Source: Actinomycetota bacterium
GTDB taxonomy: Bacteria > Actinomycetota > Acidimicrobiia > Acidimicrobiales > JAJPHE01
Direction: 5' to 3'
Length of the DNA stretch: 64,000 nucleotides
Assembly (NCBI GenBank): GCA_027315345.1
Contig: DAHUYE010000049.1
Span: forward strand, 1-64,000
Shown here piece by piece: positions 16,696 through 26,291 of this stretch (position 1 is its first letter; every line of letters begins with the position of its first letter). A program made the position numbers and the translations under genes. The notes under the pieces were generated by a model, which saw nothing but the letters and a program-made list of their open reading frames with translations, did not search any database and was not told the origin of the DNA.

Positions 16696-17083
16696 CGGCA
16701 TCTCCAAGCGTCTTCGCTATCGGGATCCCCAGGTGGGGCTCTTCCCGGTCGTCCCATCGTGCCGGCGGACGACCCATGTATCTTGCCCGTTACGCCCGGA
16801 CCTTTGGTCCATGGTCTGGTCGTGGGGGCGACCCGGGCAACCAGCGGGGCCCGTGGCAACACCTTGGCATCCGCTACGGGTATGGCGAATCGGACGGTAT
16901 GTCCCTTTCTGATGGCGACCGGGATCGCTCGGCGTCGGGCCGGGGGTTAATGAGCGCCGACCTGCCGTCGATGACGGGAGGGTCCACGGCGGGGAGGCAG
17001 CATGCGATATCCAGATTTGCAATTGTCGCCACATCGGAACCACTCCAGAGGCGTCTCGCCCATGGGATTACTGTGGATTACTG
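16696..17083. other. Divergent intergenic region (388 bp)
   Basis: No gene is seen. It carries the GGACCTTTGGTCC palindrome (16798-16810) on the MFS side. Next to the nitronate monooxygenase start is the direct repeat GGATTACTGTGGATTACTG at 17064-17082, two GGATTACTG copies separated by one T. Promoters for both flanking genes must lie here. Confidence 0.5.
16798..16810. promoter_or_regulatory. GGACCTTTGGTCC palindrome upstream of the MFS gene
   Basis: Five-base arms around TTT. It shares 11 of 14 positions with the box at 9690-9703 when aligned with one flanking base, so the two may bind the same regulator. It lies 103 bases before the MFS start. Confidence 0.45.
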
Positions 17084-18037
17084 ATGGGGGACGACCCGAC
17101 GCTCGACACGGCATTTACCCGGCTGGTTGGTTGTCGGCTCCCGATACAGCAGGCAGGGATGGGGGCGACGGCCTCTGTCTCTCTGGCCGCTGCGGTGGCG
17201 GATGCTGGCGGCCTCGGCATGCTCGGCACCGCGGCGATGCCCCACGGGTTGGTGGTCTCTGCGTTGGACGCCCTGGCTGCCCGTACGGCAGGGGTGTTCG
17301 GGGTCAACTTCCTCGTTCCGTTCCTGGACCGGGAAGTGATGATCCAGGCCGCGCAGCGGGCCAAGGTTGTGGAGTTCTTCTACGGCAGCCCGGACGCCGA
17401 GTTGGTCGAGATAGCGCATGCTGGGGGCGCCTTGGTGAGTTGGCAAGTGGGGTCCGTCGCTGAAGCAGTCGCCGCGGCCGACAGTGGCTGTGACCTGGTC
17501 ATCGCGCAGGGCATAGAGGCGGGCGGTCACATCCGAGGTGAGGTATCGCTCCTCCCGCTGCTCACCGGTGTACTCGACGCGGTTCGGGTTCCGGTGCTGG
17601 CGGCGGGCGGGATCGGCGGCCCCCGGTCGGTATCTGCTGTTCTGGCAGCCGGAGCCGCCGGAGCGCGTGTAGGGACGCGCTTTCTTGCCGCCGAGGAGGC
17701 GGATGTGCATCCCGTGTACCGGGCGGCGCTGCTGGCTGCCGGCGCCGAGGACACCGAGCTGACCACGGCCTTCTCGACCTGGTGGGACGCTCCGCACCGC
17801 GTCCTGCGTGGATGCATAGCCGCAGCCTCGGCCGATGAGGACGAGTTCGTTGGCGAGACCGATTGGGGCAACCACCGAGTTCCGATTCCGCGCTTCTGCG
17901 TGCTTCACCCCTTGACGGCCACGACCGGCCGAGTGGAGGCCATGGCGCACTACGCCGGACAGTCCGTGGGAGAGGTCCGCAAGGTTCAGCCAGCCGCGGA
18001 GATCATGGCAGAACTCGTCAGAGACCTCGGCTGCTGA
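17084..18037 (+). CDS. Nitronate monooxygenase family flavoenzyme
   Basis: A 317-residue TIM-barrel of the nitronate monooxygenase/2-nitropropane dioxygenase family. FMN-site features are present: LPIQQAGMG at residues ~18-26, VIAQGIEAGGHIRG near 143-156, LAAGGIGG near 176 and GARVGTRFLAAEEA near 196. Such enzymes oxidise alkyl nitronates with O2, and some relatives reduce enoyl-ACP or quinones. The start ATG was chosen because the family begins about ten residues later. It faces the 553-residue hypothetical gene; its link to the redox block is by position only. Confidence 0.88.
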   Translation: MGDDPTLDTAFTRLVGCRLPIQQAGMGATASVSLAAAVADAGGLGMLGTAAMPHGLVVSALDALAARTAGVFGVNFLVPFLDREVMIQAAQRAKVVEFFYGSPDAELVEIAHAGGALVSWQVGSVAEAVAAADSGCDLVIAQGIEAGGHIRGEVSLLPLLTGVLDAVRVPVLAAGGIGGPRSVSAVLAAGAAGARVGTRFLAAEEADVHPVYRAALLAAGAEDTELTTAFSTWWDAPHRVLRGCIAAASADEDEFVGETDWGNHRVPIPRFCVLHPLTATTGRVEAMAHYAGQSVGEVRKVQPAAEIMAELVRDLGC

Positions 18038-18145
18038 CGCCCTCGCCACTGGGGTCCCCAGTCCTGGGAGGCTCTGTCAGAGGACGATGAGCCCCGGGCT
18101 GCCACGCCCCGGCCTTCCGGCCGGCCATGACTTGGCCCTCGCGCC

Positions 18146-19807
18146 CTACCGGAAGAGACTGCCCGGGTCGTCGACCAGCGGCGGGCCGTCACGAAGCCCC
18201 AAGCGCTCGCGGAGAGGCGTCAGATCAAGAGCCGACTCACCGGCACGGGCCGCCACGGCGGCTCCGTGTTCGAAGTGACGGATGAGCGCTTCGAGGAGCA
18301 CTACCCGGCGTGGGTGTTGGGCCGCCTGCCGGGGGGTGGCTCCTTCCAGGGCCGGGACTTTGGTGTCGATCCAGCTGTCCATCCAAGCCGCGTCGGCGTC
18401 AGGACCGCTCGATCGACCGACCATCGGTCGGCCCTGGAGGCTGAGATCCTGAACGGGGTCGATGCGCCGAAGGTCGAGGGGCTCTCCGGCGCCCATGGTC
18501 CTGAGGCGCTTCGAGATGGTCTCGAATCGGGCCTGAGAGTTGGTCTGTACTTTGACGGCGTCACCTTCGAAGCGGACCATGCCGTTCACCCAGCGCTGGG
18601 GCTGGCCGTCATCATCCTCCAGCGGTCCCCAACCGTTCTGCCGGGCCAGGGCCCGGGCCTGATCCCTATTGGTCCGAGCCTCCTCCGGCGTCATCATCCG
18701 CCCCAGCCACGTGAAAGCCGACACCTCCTCGGCTGGCTCGTCGGAACCGGCTCTGAAGTCCGGATGAACCAGCAAACGTCGCCGCAGATCGGCAGCCTCC
18801 CTGATCGGGAAGGTGGCGGTGATCAGCTCGATCGGGTCACCGTCCATGTTGTGCACCGCCGGGGACCGCCGTCGACTGGCTTCCGCCGCGCCGGCCAGAT
18901 GCGGCAGGCAACTCCCGGTCACCTTGCTCACAAAATCCGCCTCGGCCGGCTCCATCGGGTCCAACAAGTCACTCAGAACCCCGTGGGGCCTGGCGGGCCC
19001 GGGACGGCGGGCGGGCCCGGGAGGACGTAGGCCCTTGTCCCGGACAATCGCCCGCATGACAACCTCGGCCATCGACAGGACGTTCTCGACGGCCTCATCG
19101 GCCTGCTGGGGTTCGAGGCCCAGAAGCGACTGACCGCTCTGCCAGACCCCGGCCACCGGAGCCAGCGGTCCGGCCAGCACCGTCCAGCGAGCCAGCCCCT
19201 CAAGCTGCTCCGGGGCGAAGACGGCATACACCCGCCGGCGGCTCACCAGGTCGGTCACCCACAGACCCCGGCTCCATGACTCGGACGGGTCGGGCCAGTC
19301 ACCCGACCACAGGCCGTATCGGACATGGCCCAACCAGTCCCGGGCGGCGGCGGCCGTGACCGGGTCGGTACCGGGGTCGCTGGCGAGTCGGCCTAGCGGC
19401 GTGCTGTCGAGCGAGTCGTCTTCCGACTCCATGAGCCAGAATCGCTCACTGGCCAGCCCCAACAGCTCAGTCGGCACGTCATCGAACTGGCCCAGATCGG
19501 CGTACTCAACCACGGAGTCGCGGAACTCAGTCAGGAACTCTTCCCTCTTCTCGGCCAGGTAGGGCCGATCAGATATGTAGGCCTCGACCTCATCCCGAAG
19601 TCGGTACAAACGACCCCGGTCGGTCAACCGGGCCAGGAGGCCTCGGGCTATGTCCGCCTGTTCATCGGACACGTGGTCGTCAAAGAAGTTCGCCAGGACT
19701 GGATCGTCACTGTCCAGCGCCGCCGTCCGAGCCAGCAGACGGGCCCGGTACTGCTGAATGTCCTCATCCTCGGGAGCCCGGACACACCACTCAGTGACCA
19801 ACACCAT
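18146..19807 (-). CDS. Hypothetical protein with Xre/MbcA-like C-terminal motif
   Basis: A 553-residue acidic, soluble protein, no signal or membrane helix. GGGGGA precedes the ATG. The C-terminal segment AAWMDSWIDTKVPALEG then TPRQAAQHPRRVVLLEALIRHFEH matches the pattern W..TPREA....GR..L..LL.. seen at the end of SEC-C and MbcA/ParS-type proteins. Most of the protein (residues 1-450) is not recognised; it contains FTWLGRMMTPEEARTNRDQA and an aspartate-rich start. It ends the 11-gene minus-strand transporter array but lies 60 bases after LivF, so co-transcription is possible. Confidence 0.6.
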   Translation of the reverse strand: MVLVTEWCVRAPEDEDIQQYRARLLARTAALDSDDPVLANFFDDHVSDEQADIARGLLARLTDRGRLYRLRDEVEAYISDRPYLAEKREEFLTEFRDSVVEYADLGQFDDVPTELLGLASERFWLMESEDDSLDSTPLGRLASDPGTDPVTAAAARDWLGHVRYGLWSGDWPDPSESWSRGLWVTDLVSRRRVYAVFAPEQLEGLARWTVLAGPLAPVAGVWQSGQSLLGLEPQQADEAVENVLSMAEVVMRAIVRDKGLRPPGPARRPGPARPHGVLSDLLDPMEPAEADFVSKVTGSCLPHLAGAAEASRRRSPAVHNMDGDPIELITATFPIREAADLRRRLLVHPDFRAGSDEPAEEVSAFTWLGRMMTPEEARTNRDQARALARQNGWGPLEDDDGQPQRWVNGMVRFEGDAVKVQTNSQARFETISKRLRTMGAGEPLDLRRIDPVQDLSLQGRPMVGRSSGPDADAAWMDSWIDTKVPALEGATPRQAAQHPRRVVLLEALIRHFEHGAAVAARAGESALDLTPLRERLGLRDGPPLVDDPGSLFR

Positions 19808-19867
19808 GGCGTCCCCCAGCCGGCCCTCATCGGCCGCGCCGGTGGCTGGAACCCGTCGCCTCAGCTT

Positions 19868-20635
19868 CTAACCGAGCTCTCCCCGGGCCGCCAACAGGGA
19901 CTCGACGGCGGCCACGGCGGCGGAGGCCGGCCCTTCGAAGGCGACCGAGCCGTGCTCGAGCACCACCGCCCGGGCGGCCAAGCCCACCACGTGGTCCACG
20001 TGCTGTTCGACGATGAGCAAGGCCACTCCTTCGGCGTGGATGCGGCGCAGGTTCTCGTAGACCACGTCGATTATCGCCGGAGCCAGCCCCAGCGACAGCT
20101 CATCGGCCACCAGCAGCCGCGGCGGGGCGACCAGCACCTTGGCCAGAGAGAGCATGCGCTGTTCGCCACCCGAGAGCGTGGCGCCCTTCTGGTGCCGGCG
20201 GCCGGCCAGCACAGGAAAAGCCTCGTAGGCCTGCTCTCGGCAGGCGGCCACGCCGCCGCGGCCGGCCCGCTGGTGGAAAGCCAGGGTCAGATTCTCCTCG
20301 ACGGTGAGCCGGCCAAAAACACCCCGGCCTTCGACGACGTGGGCCACTCCGGCCCGAGCCAGCCGGTACGGCGGCTGGTTGGTCCGGTCCACGCCATCCA
20401 GGGTCATTCGACCGTCGGTGACAGCCAGCAGGCCGCTCACGACCCGGGCCACGGTGGACTTACCGGCCCCGTTGGAACCGAGAAGGGCGACCGCCTCCCC
20501 GGCACCGACCGTGAAGCTGACCCCGAACAGCGCCCGGTACGGGCCATAGGAGGCACTCACCCCGTCCAGCTCCAGCGCCGGCGCCTTGACGGCGGGCCCC
20601 GCCACGCCCTCACTCGGAGCCGCCGGTTCCTTCAC
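19868..20635 (-). CDS. livF: Branched-chain-type ABC importer ATPase, LivF type (copy A)
   Basis: A 255-residue ATPase with Walker A GSNGAGKS near residue 54, Q-loop region VEGRGVFGRLTVEENL typical of LivF, signature LSGGEQRML, Walker B RLLVADELSLGLAP and H-loop EQH. It energises import by a LivHM permease with LivG as partner. Its ATG overlaps the LivG stop (ATGA). It serves the SBP-A/LivHM-A transporter directly upstream. The substrate is not visible in the sequence. Confidence 0.93.
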   Translation of the reverse strand: MKEPAAPSEGVAGPAVKAPALELDGVSASYGPYRALFGVSFTVGAGEAVALLGSNGAGKSTVARVVSGLLAVTDGRMTLDGVDRTNQPPYRLARAGVAHVVEGRGVFGRLTVEENLTLAFHQRAGRGGVAACREQAYEAFPVLAGRRHQKGATLSGGEQRMLSLAKVLVAPPRLLVADELSLGLAPAIIDVVYENLRRIHAEGVALLIVEQHVDHVVGLAARAVVLEHGSVAFEGPASAAVAAVESLLAARGELG

Positions 20636-21444
20636 CTGTCGGTCCCGAGGTAGGCATGGCGGACCCGGCCCTCGGCCATCACCGTCTTCAGGGGACCTTC
20701 GGCTATCACCTGGCCGAGATCCATGGCAATGGCGCGGTCCGCCACCCGCTCCACCATGGCCAGGTCATGCTCCACCAGGAGGACGGCCATTCCACGCCGG
20801 CGCTGGACCGTCCGCAGGATGTCGGCCAGCTGGCGGGTCTCATGGACGTCGAGGCCGGACGACGGCTCATCGGCCAGCAGCAGGCGGGGCTCGGCCACCA
20901 GCGCCCGGGCCAGCTCGACCACCCGGCACGTGCCCAGCCCCAGGGCCGCCACCGAGGTGTCGGCCAGGTCGCTCAGGCCGACCAGCTGAAGGGCGGCCTC
21001 GACGCGGGAGAGTTCGTCCGGCTGCGGCCGGGCCCGGTTCAGGAGGTCCTTCCACAGCCGACCGTGTCCGCTTCTGGCCCGCTCGGCTACCAGCAGGTGG
21101 TCCCGCACCGAAAGCTCCGGGAACAGCTCAATGCGCTGGTAGGTGCGCCCGATGCCCAGCCGGGCCCGGCGGTATACGGGCATCCGGTCGAGAGGGACCC
21201 CATCGAAGACGATCGTGCCGGACCCTGGCCTCACCTGGCCGCAGATGCAGTTGAACAGGGTGGTCTTACCGGCACCGTTGGGCCCGACCAGCCCCACCGT
21301 CTCCCCGGCCCGGATGCTCATATCCACGCCGGCCACGGCCTCCACCCCGCCGAAGGTCTTCCGCAACCCTCTCACCGTCAGCAGCGCCTCCGAGGATCGG
21401 GAGGCGGTCCGATCCATATCGAGGTCCGCCGGGGCCTCAGCCAT
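20632..21444 (-). CDS. livG: Branched-chain-type ABC importer ATPase, LivG type (copy A)
   Basis: A 270-residue ATPase. Walker A is GPNGAGKT near residue 45, then the LivG-type ARLGIGRTYQRIELFPELSVRDHL. The signature is the relaxed form LGLGTCRVVELARAL. Walker B is RLLLADEPSSGLD and the H-loop is LLVEHD. It overlaps the permease stop by eight bases and the following livF by four, so the four proteins are made from one message. The C-terminal tail is ordinary. Confidence 0.93.
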   Translation of the reverse strand: MAEAPADLDMDRTASRSSEALLTVRGLRKTFGGVEAVAGVDMSIRAGETVGLVGPNGAGKTTLFNCICGQVRPGSGTIVFDGVPLDRMPVYRRARLGIGRTYQRIELFPELSVRDHLLVAERARSGHGRLWKDLLNRARPQPDELSRVEAALQLVGLSDLADTSVAALGLGTCRVVELARALVAEPRLLLADEPSSGLDVHETRQLADILRTVQRRRGMAVLLVEHDLAMVERVADRAIAMDLGQVIAEGPLKTVMAEGRVRHAYLGTDR

Positions 21445-23377
21445 GTTCGAAGATCCGCTGCTGCCACCGCAGCGTGGCCCGGGCCTTCTGGTACTCCACC
21501 ACGCCCTCGGGATGGGCGGCGTAGGTCAGCGCCCCGAAGGCAAAGCCGACGAAGACCAGGCTGGACCCGCCGAAGCGCCCGGGCAGGTACGTCAGCAGCT
21601 GCTGGCTGACCACGAATCCGATCCCACCCTGGATGGCGCCTTCCACCGTACTGACCCCGGAGGTGACCACGATCACCACGAAGGCCACCGACAGCTCGTA
21701 GCTCCACTGCTGAGCGTTGCCCACCTGCTGCTGGATGGTGAAAACCGTCCCCCCGAGCCCGGCCAGGGCCCCGGACAGGGCGAAGATGGTCAGCCGCTGC
21801 CGGGTCAGGTTGATCCCGATCCCGGCCGCGCCCGCCTCACTGCCCCGCATGGCGGCCAGGAACCGGCCAACCGTTCCCTGGCGGACCAGGTTCACCACCA
21901 GGACACAAAGGGCGAGGACGACCAGGGCCAGCAAGAAGAGAGCATGTCCGTTGGGATTGAAGAAGCCGAAGGGCGCCACCCACTTCTGGTCCAGGGACAA
22001 TCCCGTGGTCCCATTGGTGATGGAGGACTGGTTGAAGACGGTGTTGTCGAAGAACAGGGCTGCCGCCAGCGTCATCAGGGCCAACCCGAGTCCTCGCAGG
22101 CGCAACGAAAGAATGCCCAGTACCACCGCCACCGTGGCGGCCAGGCCGGCGCCGATCAGGCCACCGATGAGGAGGTTGAAGCCCAAATGGCGGGCCAGTT
22201 GGGCGGCCGTGAAGGCGCCCACCCCGGCCAGGGTTCCCTGGGCCAGGGAGAGCTGGCCACCCATGCCGGTTATGAGGGTGACCGACAGGAAGACGGTGGA
22301 AAAGGCCAGCCCGGAGTTGAAGACGTTCTCCCACGTCCGGGGCATCCAGGTCAGCATCGAGATGACGAACGCCCCCAACAGGATGTACCAGCCCCAGCGG
22401 ATGGTCCGATCCATGGCCGGCAGCCTGACGGTCCGCAAGGGTGGAGGCGGGGGTGGGTCCACCGACGCCAGCGGGTCCCGTTCCGAATCCAGAACCCGCA
22501 GCCCGGGAACGACCAGGAGCGCAACGGTCAGAACGATGAACGGAAAGGACGGCAGGACCGCCGAGTACAGCCACGAGGAAGTCGGTAGGTAGCCCTGGAG
22601 CACGGCCTCGGCCACTCCCACCAGGACCGCCACCCCGGCGGCTACAGGTAGCGACCGCAGGGCCGCCCAACCGGCGGCGGCTATGGCCGCCACCATCAGG
22701 GTGGTGTAGTCCTGGACCTGGACCTGGGCGAACAGCGGCGCCAGAAGGACCCCGGCCAGGCCGGCCAGCACACTCGAGACCACCCACGCCACGGCCACCA
22801 CCTGGCCGGCGTTGACCCCATCGAGCTGAACCAGCCGGCGGCTTTCCGTGGCCGCCCGCATCTGGAGACCCAGTTCGGTGGCCCGCAACAGCGCCACCAG
22901 GGCGACCAGCACGACCACCGTCACGACCATGACCGTCACCTGGGCCCCGTTGATCGGAGTCCCGAAGATCCGGAGGTAGACCCGATCGATGTTCCAAAAC
23001 ACGCTCGGGGCATTGAGAAGGTTCTGATTTCCGAAGATGACGGGCAGAAGAGCCGGGATGCCGACGAAGAGGCTGAGCCCGGTGACGATCTTGGCCATGT
23101 TGTTGGTGGCCGGGATGCGGGAGAAGAGCGCCCGGTCGAACAGCAGGCCGAGCAGGGGGGACATGACCAGCACGGTCAGCACGAACGCCATCCACGCCGG
23201 TAGATGGTGGACCTGGGTGGCCCAGGTGTATACGAAGGCCGCCGCATAGGCCTGGGCGCCGAAGGCGAAGTTGAACACCCCGGTGGCCTGGTAGGTGAGC
23301 ACCAGCCCGACCGCGAAGAGGGCGTAGGTGCAGCCGAACGGGATGCCCGGGATGACGAATCCCGCCAACTGCTCCAC
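21437..23377 (-). CDS. Fused LivH-LivM permease (copy A)
   Basis: A 646-residue membrane protein that joins the two permease subunits. Residues ~1-290 are LivH-like (GIPFGCTYALFAVGLVLTYQATGVFNFA opening region, AATESRRLVQLDGVN coupling loop). A Pro-rich linker (DPPPPPPLR) follows, then LivM from ~325, with QLSLAQGTLAGVGAFTAA and MRGSEAGAAGIGINL coupling helices. The start is a GTG. E. coli carries these as two genes, and such fusions are known in actinobacteria. It works with LivF/LivG-A and the lipoprotein SBP-A. Confidence 0.92.
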   Translation of the reverse strand: MEQLAGFVIPGIPFGCTYALFAVGLVLTYQATGVFNFAFGAQAYAAAFVYTWATQVHHLPAWMAFVLTVLVMSPLLGLLFDRALFSRIPATNNMAKIVTGLSLFVGIPALLPVIFGNQNLLNAPSVFWNIDRVYLRIFGTPINGAQVTVMVVTVVVLVALVALLRATELGLQMRAATESRRLVQLDGVNAGQVVAVAWVVSSVLAGLAGVLLAPLFAQVQVQDYTTLMVAAIAAAGWAALRSLPVAAGVAVLVGVAEAVLQGYLPTSSWLYSAVLPSFPFIVLTVALLVVPGLRVLDSERDPLASVDPPPPPPLRTVRLPAMDRTIRWGWYILLGAFVISMLTWMPRTWENVFNSGLAFSTVFLSVTLITGMGGQLSLAQGTLAGVGAFTAAQLARHLGFNLLIGGLIGAGLAATVAVVLGILSLRLRGLGLALMTLAAALFFDNTVFNQSSITNGTTGLSLDQKWVAPFGFFNPNGHALFLLALVVLALCVLVVNLVRQGTVGRFLAAMRGSEAGAAGIGINLTRQRLTIFALSGALAGLGGTVFTIQQQVGNAQQWSYELSVAFVVIVVTSGVSTVEGAIQGGIGFVVSQQLLTYLPGRFGGSSLVFVGFAFGALTYAAHPEGVVEYQKARATLRWQQRIFEHG

Positions 23378-23421
23378 GGCCGGCTAGTGGTAAGTCATTG
23401 GACGGGTGGCCCTCAGGGCGC

Positions 23422-24780
23422 TCACGCCCCGGGCGTGCCCGGTGGAGGGGTGACCGTGGCCGGCTTGGCCACATCGGCGCCGAAGCACACGAAGGCCTGA
23501 TCGTTGTGATCGAAGGCGGGTACGAACCTGTCGCCCTTCACAGCGATGAAGGCGTTGCAGTAGGGCGGCGTTACATCGGCGACGTTGTGGAGCTGGGTCC
23601 AGTTGACCGGAGTGGTCAGGCCTCCGGCGGTGAAGTCGGTGATCTTGTTGGTGACGGCCACCACGTTGGCCTGGGTCAGGTCCGCGCCGGCCAGCTTCAC
23701 ACCCTGGGCGAAGAGAGCCGCTGACTCCCAGCCCTGAATGGCCACCTCGTCATACACCCACTGCGGCTCGTACTTCTTCATGGCGGCCAGGTAGGCCGCC
23801 AGGCCGGGGTACCTGGACGGCGCCGTGGTCCCATAGGAGAAGGGGACGTGGGCGATGCTGAACCAGACGTTCTGCATCAGGCTCTGGTACTGGTTCAGCG
23901 TAGGCTGGTCGTCTCCGTTGAGCCACAGCTGCTTGACCCCCGTGTAGCCGTACTGCTGGATGGCCCGGGCCATGGAGATGTTGTCCGTGACGTCCATGCA
24001 CGTGATGATGGCGTTCACCCCTGCTCGCTGCATGCGCTGGACGTCGGGGTCCAAGTTGCCCCCGTAGGCCACGTTGTAGTCGGTGTATCCGACCTTGATC
24101 CCGGCCTGGGCCAGGCCCTTCCCGAAGGCTTCACAAGAAGCGTTGGAGGAGGTCACCCCCAGGGCGACCAGGCCGACATTGGTGGCGTGGACCTGCTGGG
24201 CCCACCAGTTGACCGATGGCTCCCCGTCGGCATAAACCTGCACCGATCCTCCCGCCGCGAAGAGGTTCTGGCCCGGGGACCAGTTGCCCGTGACGTTGTA
24301 CCCGTAGACCGGGGTACCCGTCTCCAGGAAGATGTTCGGGGAGAAGAAAGCGGTGGCCACCCCCACCACCGCGAAGACGTGGTCCTGGTTGATCAGGGTG
24401 TTGGCCAGCTGGTTGAACTGGCTCGGGTTTCCGCCGTCATCAAGACTGTGGGCCAGGACCAGCTTGCGGCCGTTGACCCCGCCCTGGGCGTCCAAGTAGT
24501 CGAAGTAGGCCTGGACCCCGGGGACGAGGCTCTCGAAGTTGGACGCGATGGGACCCGTGAGGGTGGAGATGGCGCCGACGTCGATGGCGGTAGGGGTCAC
24601 CCCCGGAGCAGTCGATGAGCCGGCGCTGGCCGCCGTCGAGCCGGCCCCGCCCGCCGAGGAGGAGGTCGAACTGGCGGTGGGGCTGGAGCTACCGCCACAC
24701 GCCGCCAGGGTGGCGCCGGCCAGCACCACGATGGCGAGCCGAGCGCGCCGGATGGTGTGAAGCCGTTCCCGTGTCCGCAT
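23422..24780 (-). CDS. Periplasmic-binding lipoprotein of the Liv type (copy A)
   Basis: A 452-residue ligand-binding protein. Lipobox LAAC is at about residues 25-28 after an Arg-rich start, followed by a Ser/Ala-rich tether. The fold follows type-1 binding proteins: VGAISTLTGPIASNFESLVPG, YFDYLDAQGGVNGRKL, VVGVATAFFSPNIFLETGTPVYGYN and AIITCMDVTDN. GGAGAGA precedes the ATG. It lies 44 bases before the permease gene. The substrate could be an amino acid, amide or aromatic/aliphatic carboxylate; the neighbouring acyl-CoA genes favour a carboxylate. Confidence 0.92.
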   Translation of the reverse strand: MRTRERLHTIRRARLAIVVLAGATLAACGGSSSPTASSTSSSAGGAGSTAASAGSSTAPGVTPTAIDVGAISTLTGPIASNFESLVPGVQAYFDYLDAQGGVNGRKLVLAHSLDDGGNPSQFNQLANTLINQDHVFAVVGVATAFFSPNIFLETGTPVYGYNVTGNWSPGQNLFAAGGSVQVYADGEPSVNWWAQQVHATNVGLVALGVTSSNASCEAFGKGLAQAGIKVGYTDYNVAYGGNLDPDVQRMQRAGVNAIITCMDVTDNISMARAIQQYGYTGVKQLWLNGDDQPTLNQYQSLMQNVWFSIAHVPFSYGTTAPSRYPGLAAYLAAMKKYEPQWVYDEVAIQGWESAALFAQGVKLAGADLTQANVVAVTNKITDFTAGGLTTPVNWTQLHNVADVTPPYCNAFIAVKGDRFVPAFDHNDQAFVCFGADVAKPATVTPPPGTPGA

Positions 24781-24872
24781 CGCCGAGGTTCTCTCCTGTC
24801 GCCGGCACCAGGGTAGAGGTCCACGCCCCCCTGGTAAATGGACGCCGGCCGGCTTGAGACGGTTTCGCCGAT

Positions 24873-25667
24873 CTATCCCACTCCGGCTATTTCCTCGGCC
24901 GCCTGATCCCCCACGCCCAGATAGGCGGCCCGGACCAGGGGGTCGCGCTGGATCTCGGCCGGCGTTCCGGCGGCCAGGATGCGCCCGAAGTCCAGGACGT
25001 ATAGGCGGGAGCAGACCGACATGACCAACTCGATGTCGTGCTCGACCAACAGCACGCCCAGGCCATCGGCGGCCAGACGGGTGAGGAGGCGGCCGAATTC
25101 TTCGGATTCGGACTCGTCCAGACCCGAGGACGGCTCGTCCAGCAACAGGAGCTTTGGAGCGGTGGCCAGGGCCCGGCCCAGTTCCACCAGCCGAGCCAAA
25201 CCGGTGGGCATGGCGTCGACCTGCTCCTCGGCTCTCGCCTTGAGGCCGACCAGGTCCAGGATGCGGTCGGCCTCGGCCGACGGGTCGGGGCCGGTCCGGG
25301 CCCAGCGGCGGTGAACCTCCGCCGCCACCAGGATGTTGTCCCGGGCGGTCATGGAGCCGAACACCTCCAGCCTCTGGAAGGTTCGGGCTATCCCCAACCG
25401 CGCCCGCTGATAGGCCTTGCGCCCGCTGATGTCACCACCGGCCAGGAGAATCCGGCCCGCCTGGGCCTCCTGCAGACCGCAGACGACGTTGAAGAAGGTG
25501 GTCTTTCCCGCCCCGTTGGGTCCGATCAGGCCCGTCACCGTGCCGGCCGGCACCGTCATGTCAACGCCCTGGAGGGCCTGCACGCCCCCGAAGCGAACGT
25601 CGACACCCGACACCTCGAGAAGCGGCGCCGGACCGGACCGGACCGGTTCCGGACTGGGGACGGTCAC
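24873..25667 (-). CDS. livG: Branched-chain-type ABC importer ATPase, LivG type (copy B)
   Basis: A 264-residue ATPase. Walker A GPNGAGKT, then ARLGIARTFQRLEVFGSMTARDNI, a relaxed signature (MPTGLARLVELGRAL), Walker B KLLLLDEPSSGLD and H-loop VEHDIELVM. The chosen GTG at 25667 overlaps the stop of the membrane gene upstream (GTGA), which argues for coupled translation; a longer start at 25694 would overlap more. It is the last gene of set B, 92 bases before SBP-A. Confidence 0.9.
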   Translation of the reverse strand: MTVPSPEPVRSGPAPLLEVSGVDVRFGGVQALQGVDMTVPAGTVTGLIGPNGAGKTTFFNVVCGLQEAQAGRILLAGGDISGRKAYQRARLGIARTFQRLEVFGSMTARDNILVAAEVHRRWARTGPDPSAEADRILDLVGLKARAEEQVDAMPTGLARLVELGRALATAPKLLLLDEPSSGLDESESEEFGRLLTRLAADGLGVLLVEHDIELVMSVCSRLYVLDFGRILAAGTPAEIQRDPLVRAAYLGVGDQAAEEIAGVG

Positions 25668-26272
25668 GCCGCCTCGGAGTCCAACGGCCGGCACAGCCCG
25701 CAGGGCCGAAGGCCGTCCTCGGCGTTGACCCGGCGCAGATTGGCACGCCCGGCCACGGCGGCGCAGTCGGGCCGGTGCATCATCGTGCCGGTCGGGGTGG
25801 CTACCAGATTGACGGCCGATGGCCCCGCCCCAGTCGCGCTCACCGTCTGGAGAGCGCCGACCAGTCCGGCCAGAGTCTGGTTCAGGTGGTCGAGGTGGTC
25901 CCGGATCCGAGCCAGGTCGTTGCGGTCCTCGGCGGAGCGTTCCCGGTTCTCCCGGACCAGCAAGGCCATCCAGTGGCCGAAGTAGAGGAACCCGCCCAGG
26001 AAGATGAGCCCGAGTCCGAGCAGGCCGCCCGACACCAGGTACGGGATCTGGCCGGCCACCAGGACGGTGCGGGAGGTGCCCTCCCAGCCGACCAGGACGC
26101 AGAGGACACCGGCCACCGCCAGCGCCCCCCCGGCGGCGAAGAGGCTCCGCTCGGTGAAGACCAGGCGGAAACGTCCGGCCGCTCGCCCCAGGATGGTCAC
26201 CATCCGCTCTTCTGGGCCCGGCGCGCCGATTGAGGCGGCGCTCGGCCGCGAGCCGACCGAAGTCGTGGTCAT
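25664..26272 (-). CDS. Membrane protein with an Ada-like metal-binding tail
   Basis: A 202-residue protein with two membrane helices at about residues 45-65 and 75-105, a charged coiled segment (LVRENRERSAEDRNDLARIRDHLDHL split there) and a C-terminal MHRPDCAAVAG then LRPCGLCRP. That H..DC...C..C arrangement is like the zinc-binding module of Ada and related proteins. GGAGG lies seven bases before the ATG at 26272. It sits between a secreted protein gene and livG and overlaps livG, so it should be made in step with the importer. No function is known. Confidence 0.65.
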   Translation of the reverse strand: MTTTSVGSRPSAASIGAPGPEERMVTILGRAAGRFRLVFTERSLFAAGGALAVAGVLCVLVGWEGTSRTVLVAGQIPYLVSGGLLGLGLIFLGGFLYFGHWMALLVRENRERSAEDRNDLARIRDHLDHLNQTLAGLVGALQTVSATGAGPSAVNLVATPTGTMMHRPDCAAVAGRANLRRVNAEDGLRPCGLCRPLDSEAA

Positions 26273-26291
26273 GGGCATACCTCCAGGAAGA

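Noticed and set aside
15142..16950. A 602-codon open frame on the plus strand over the MFS gene
   Set aside because: It is antisense to a clear twelve-helix transporter and is rich in Gly/Asp/Arg as expected from GC codon shadowing.
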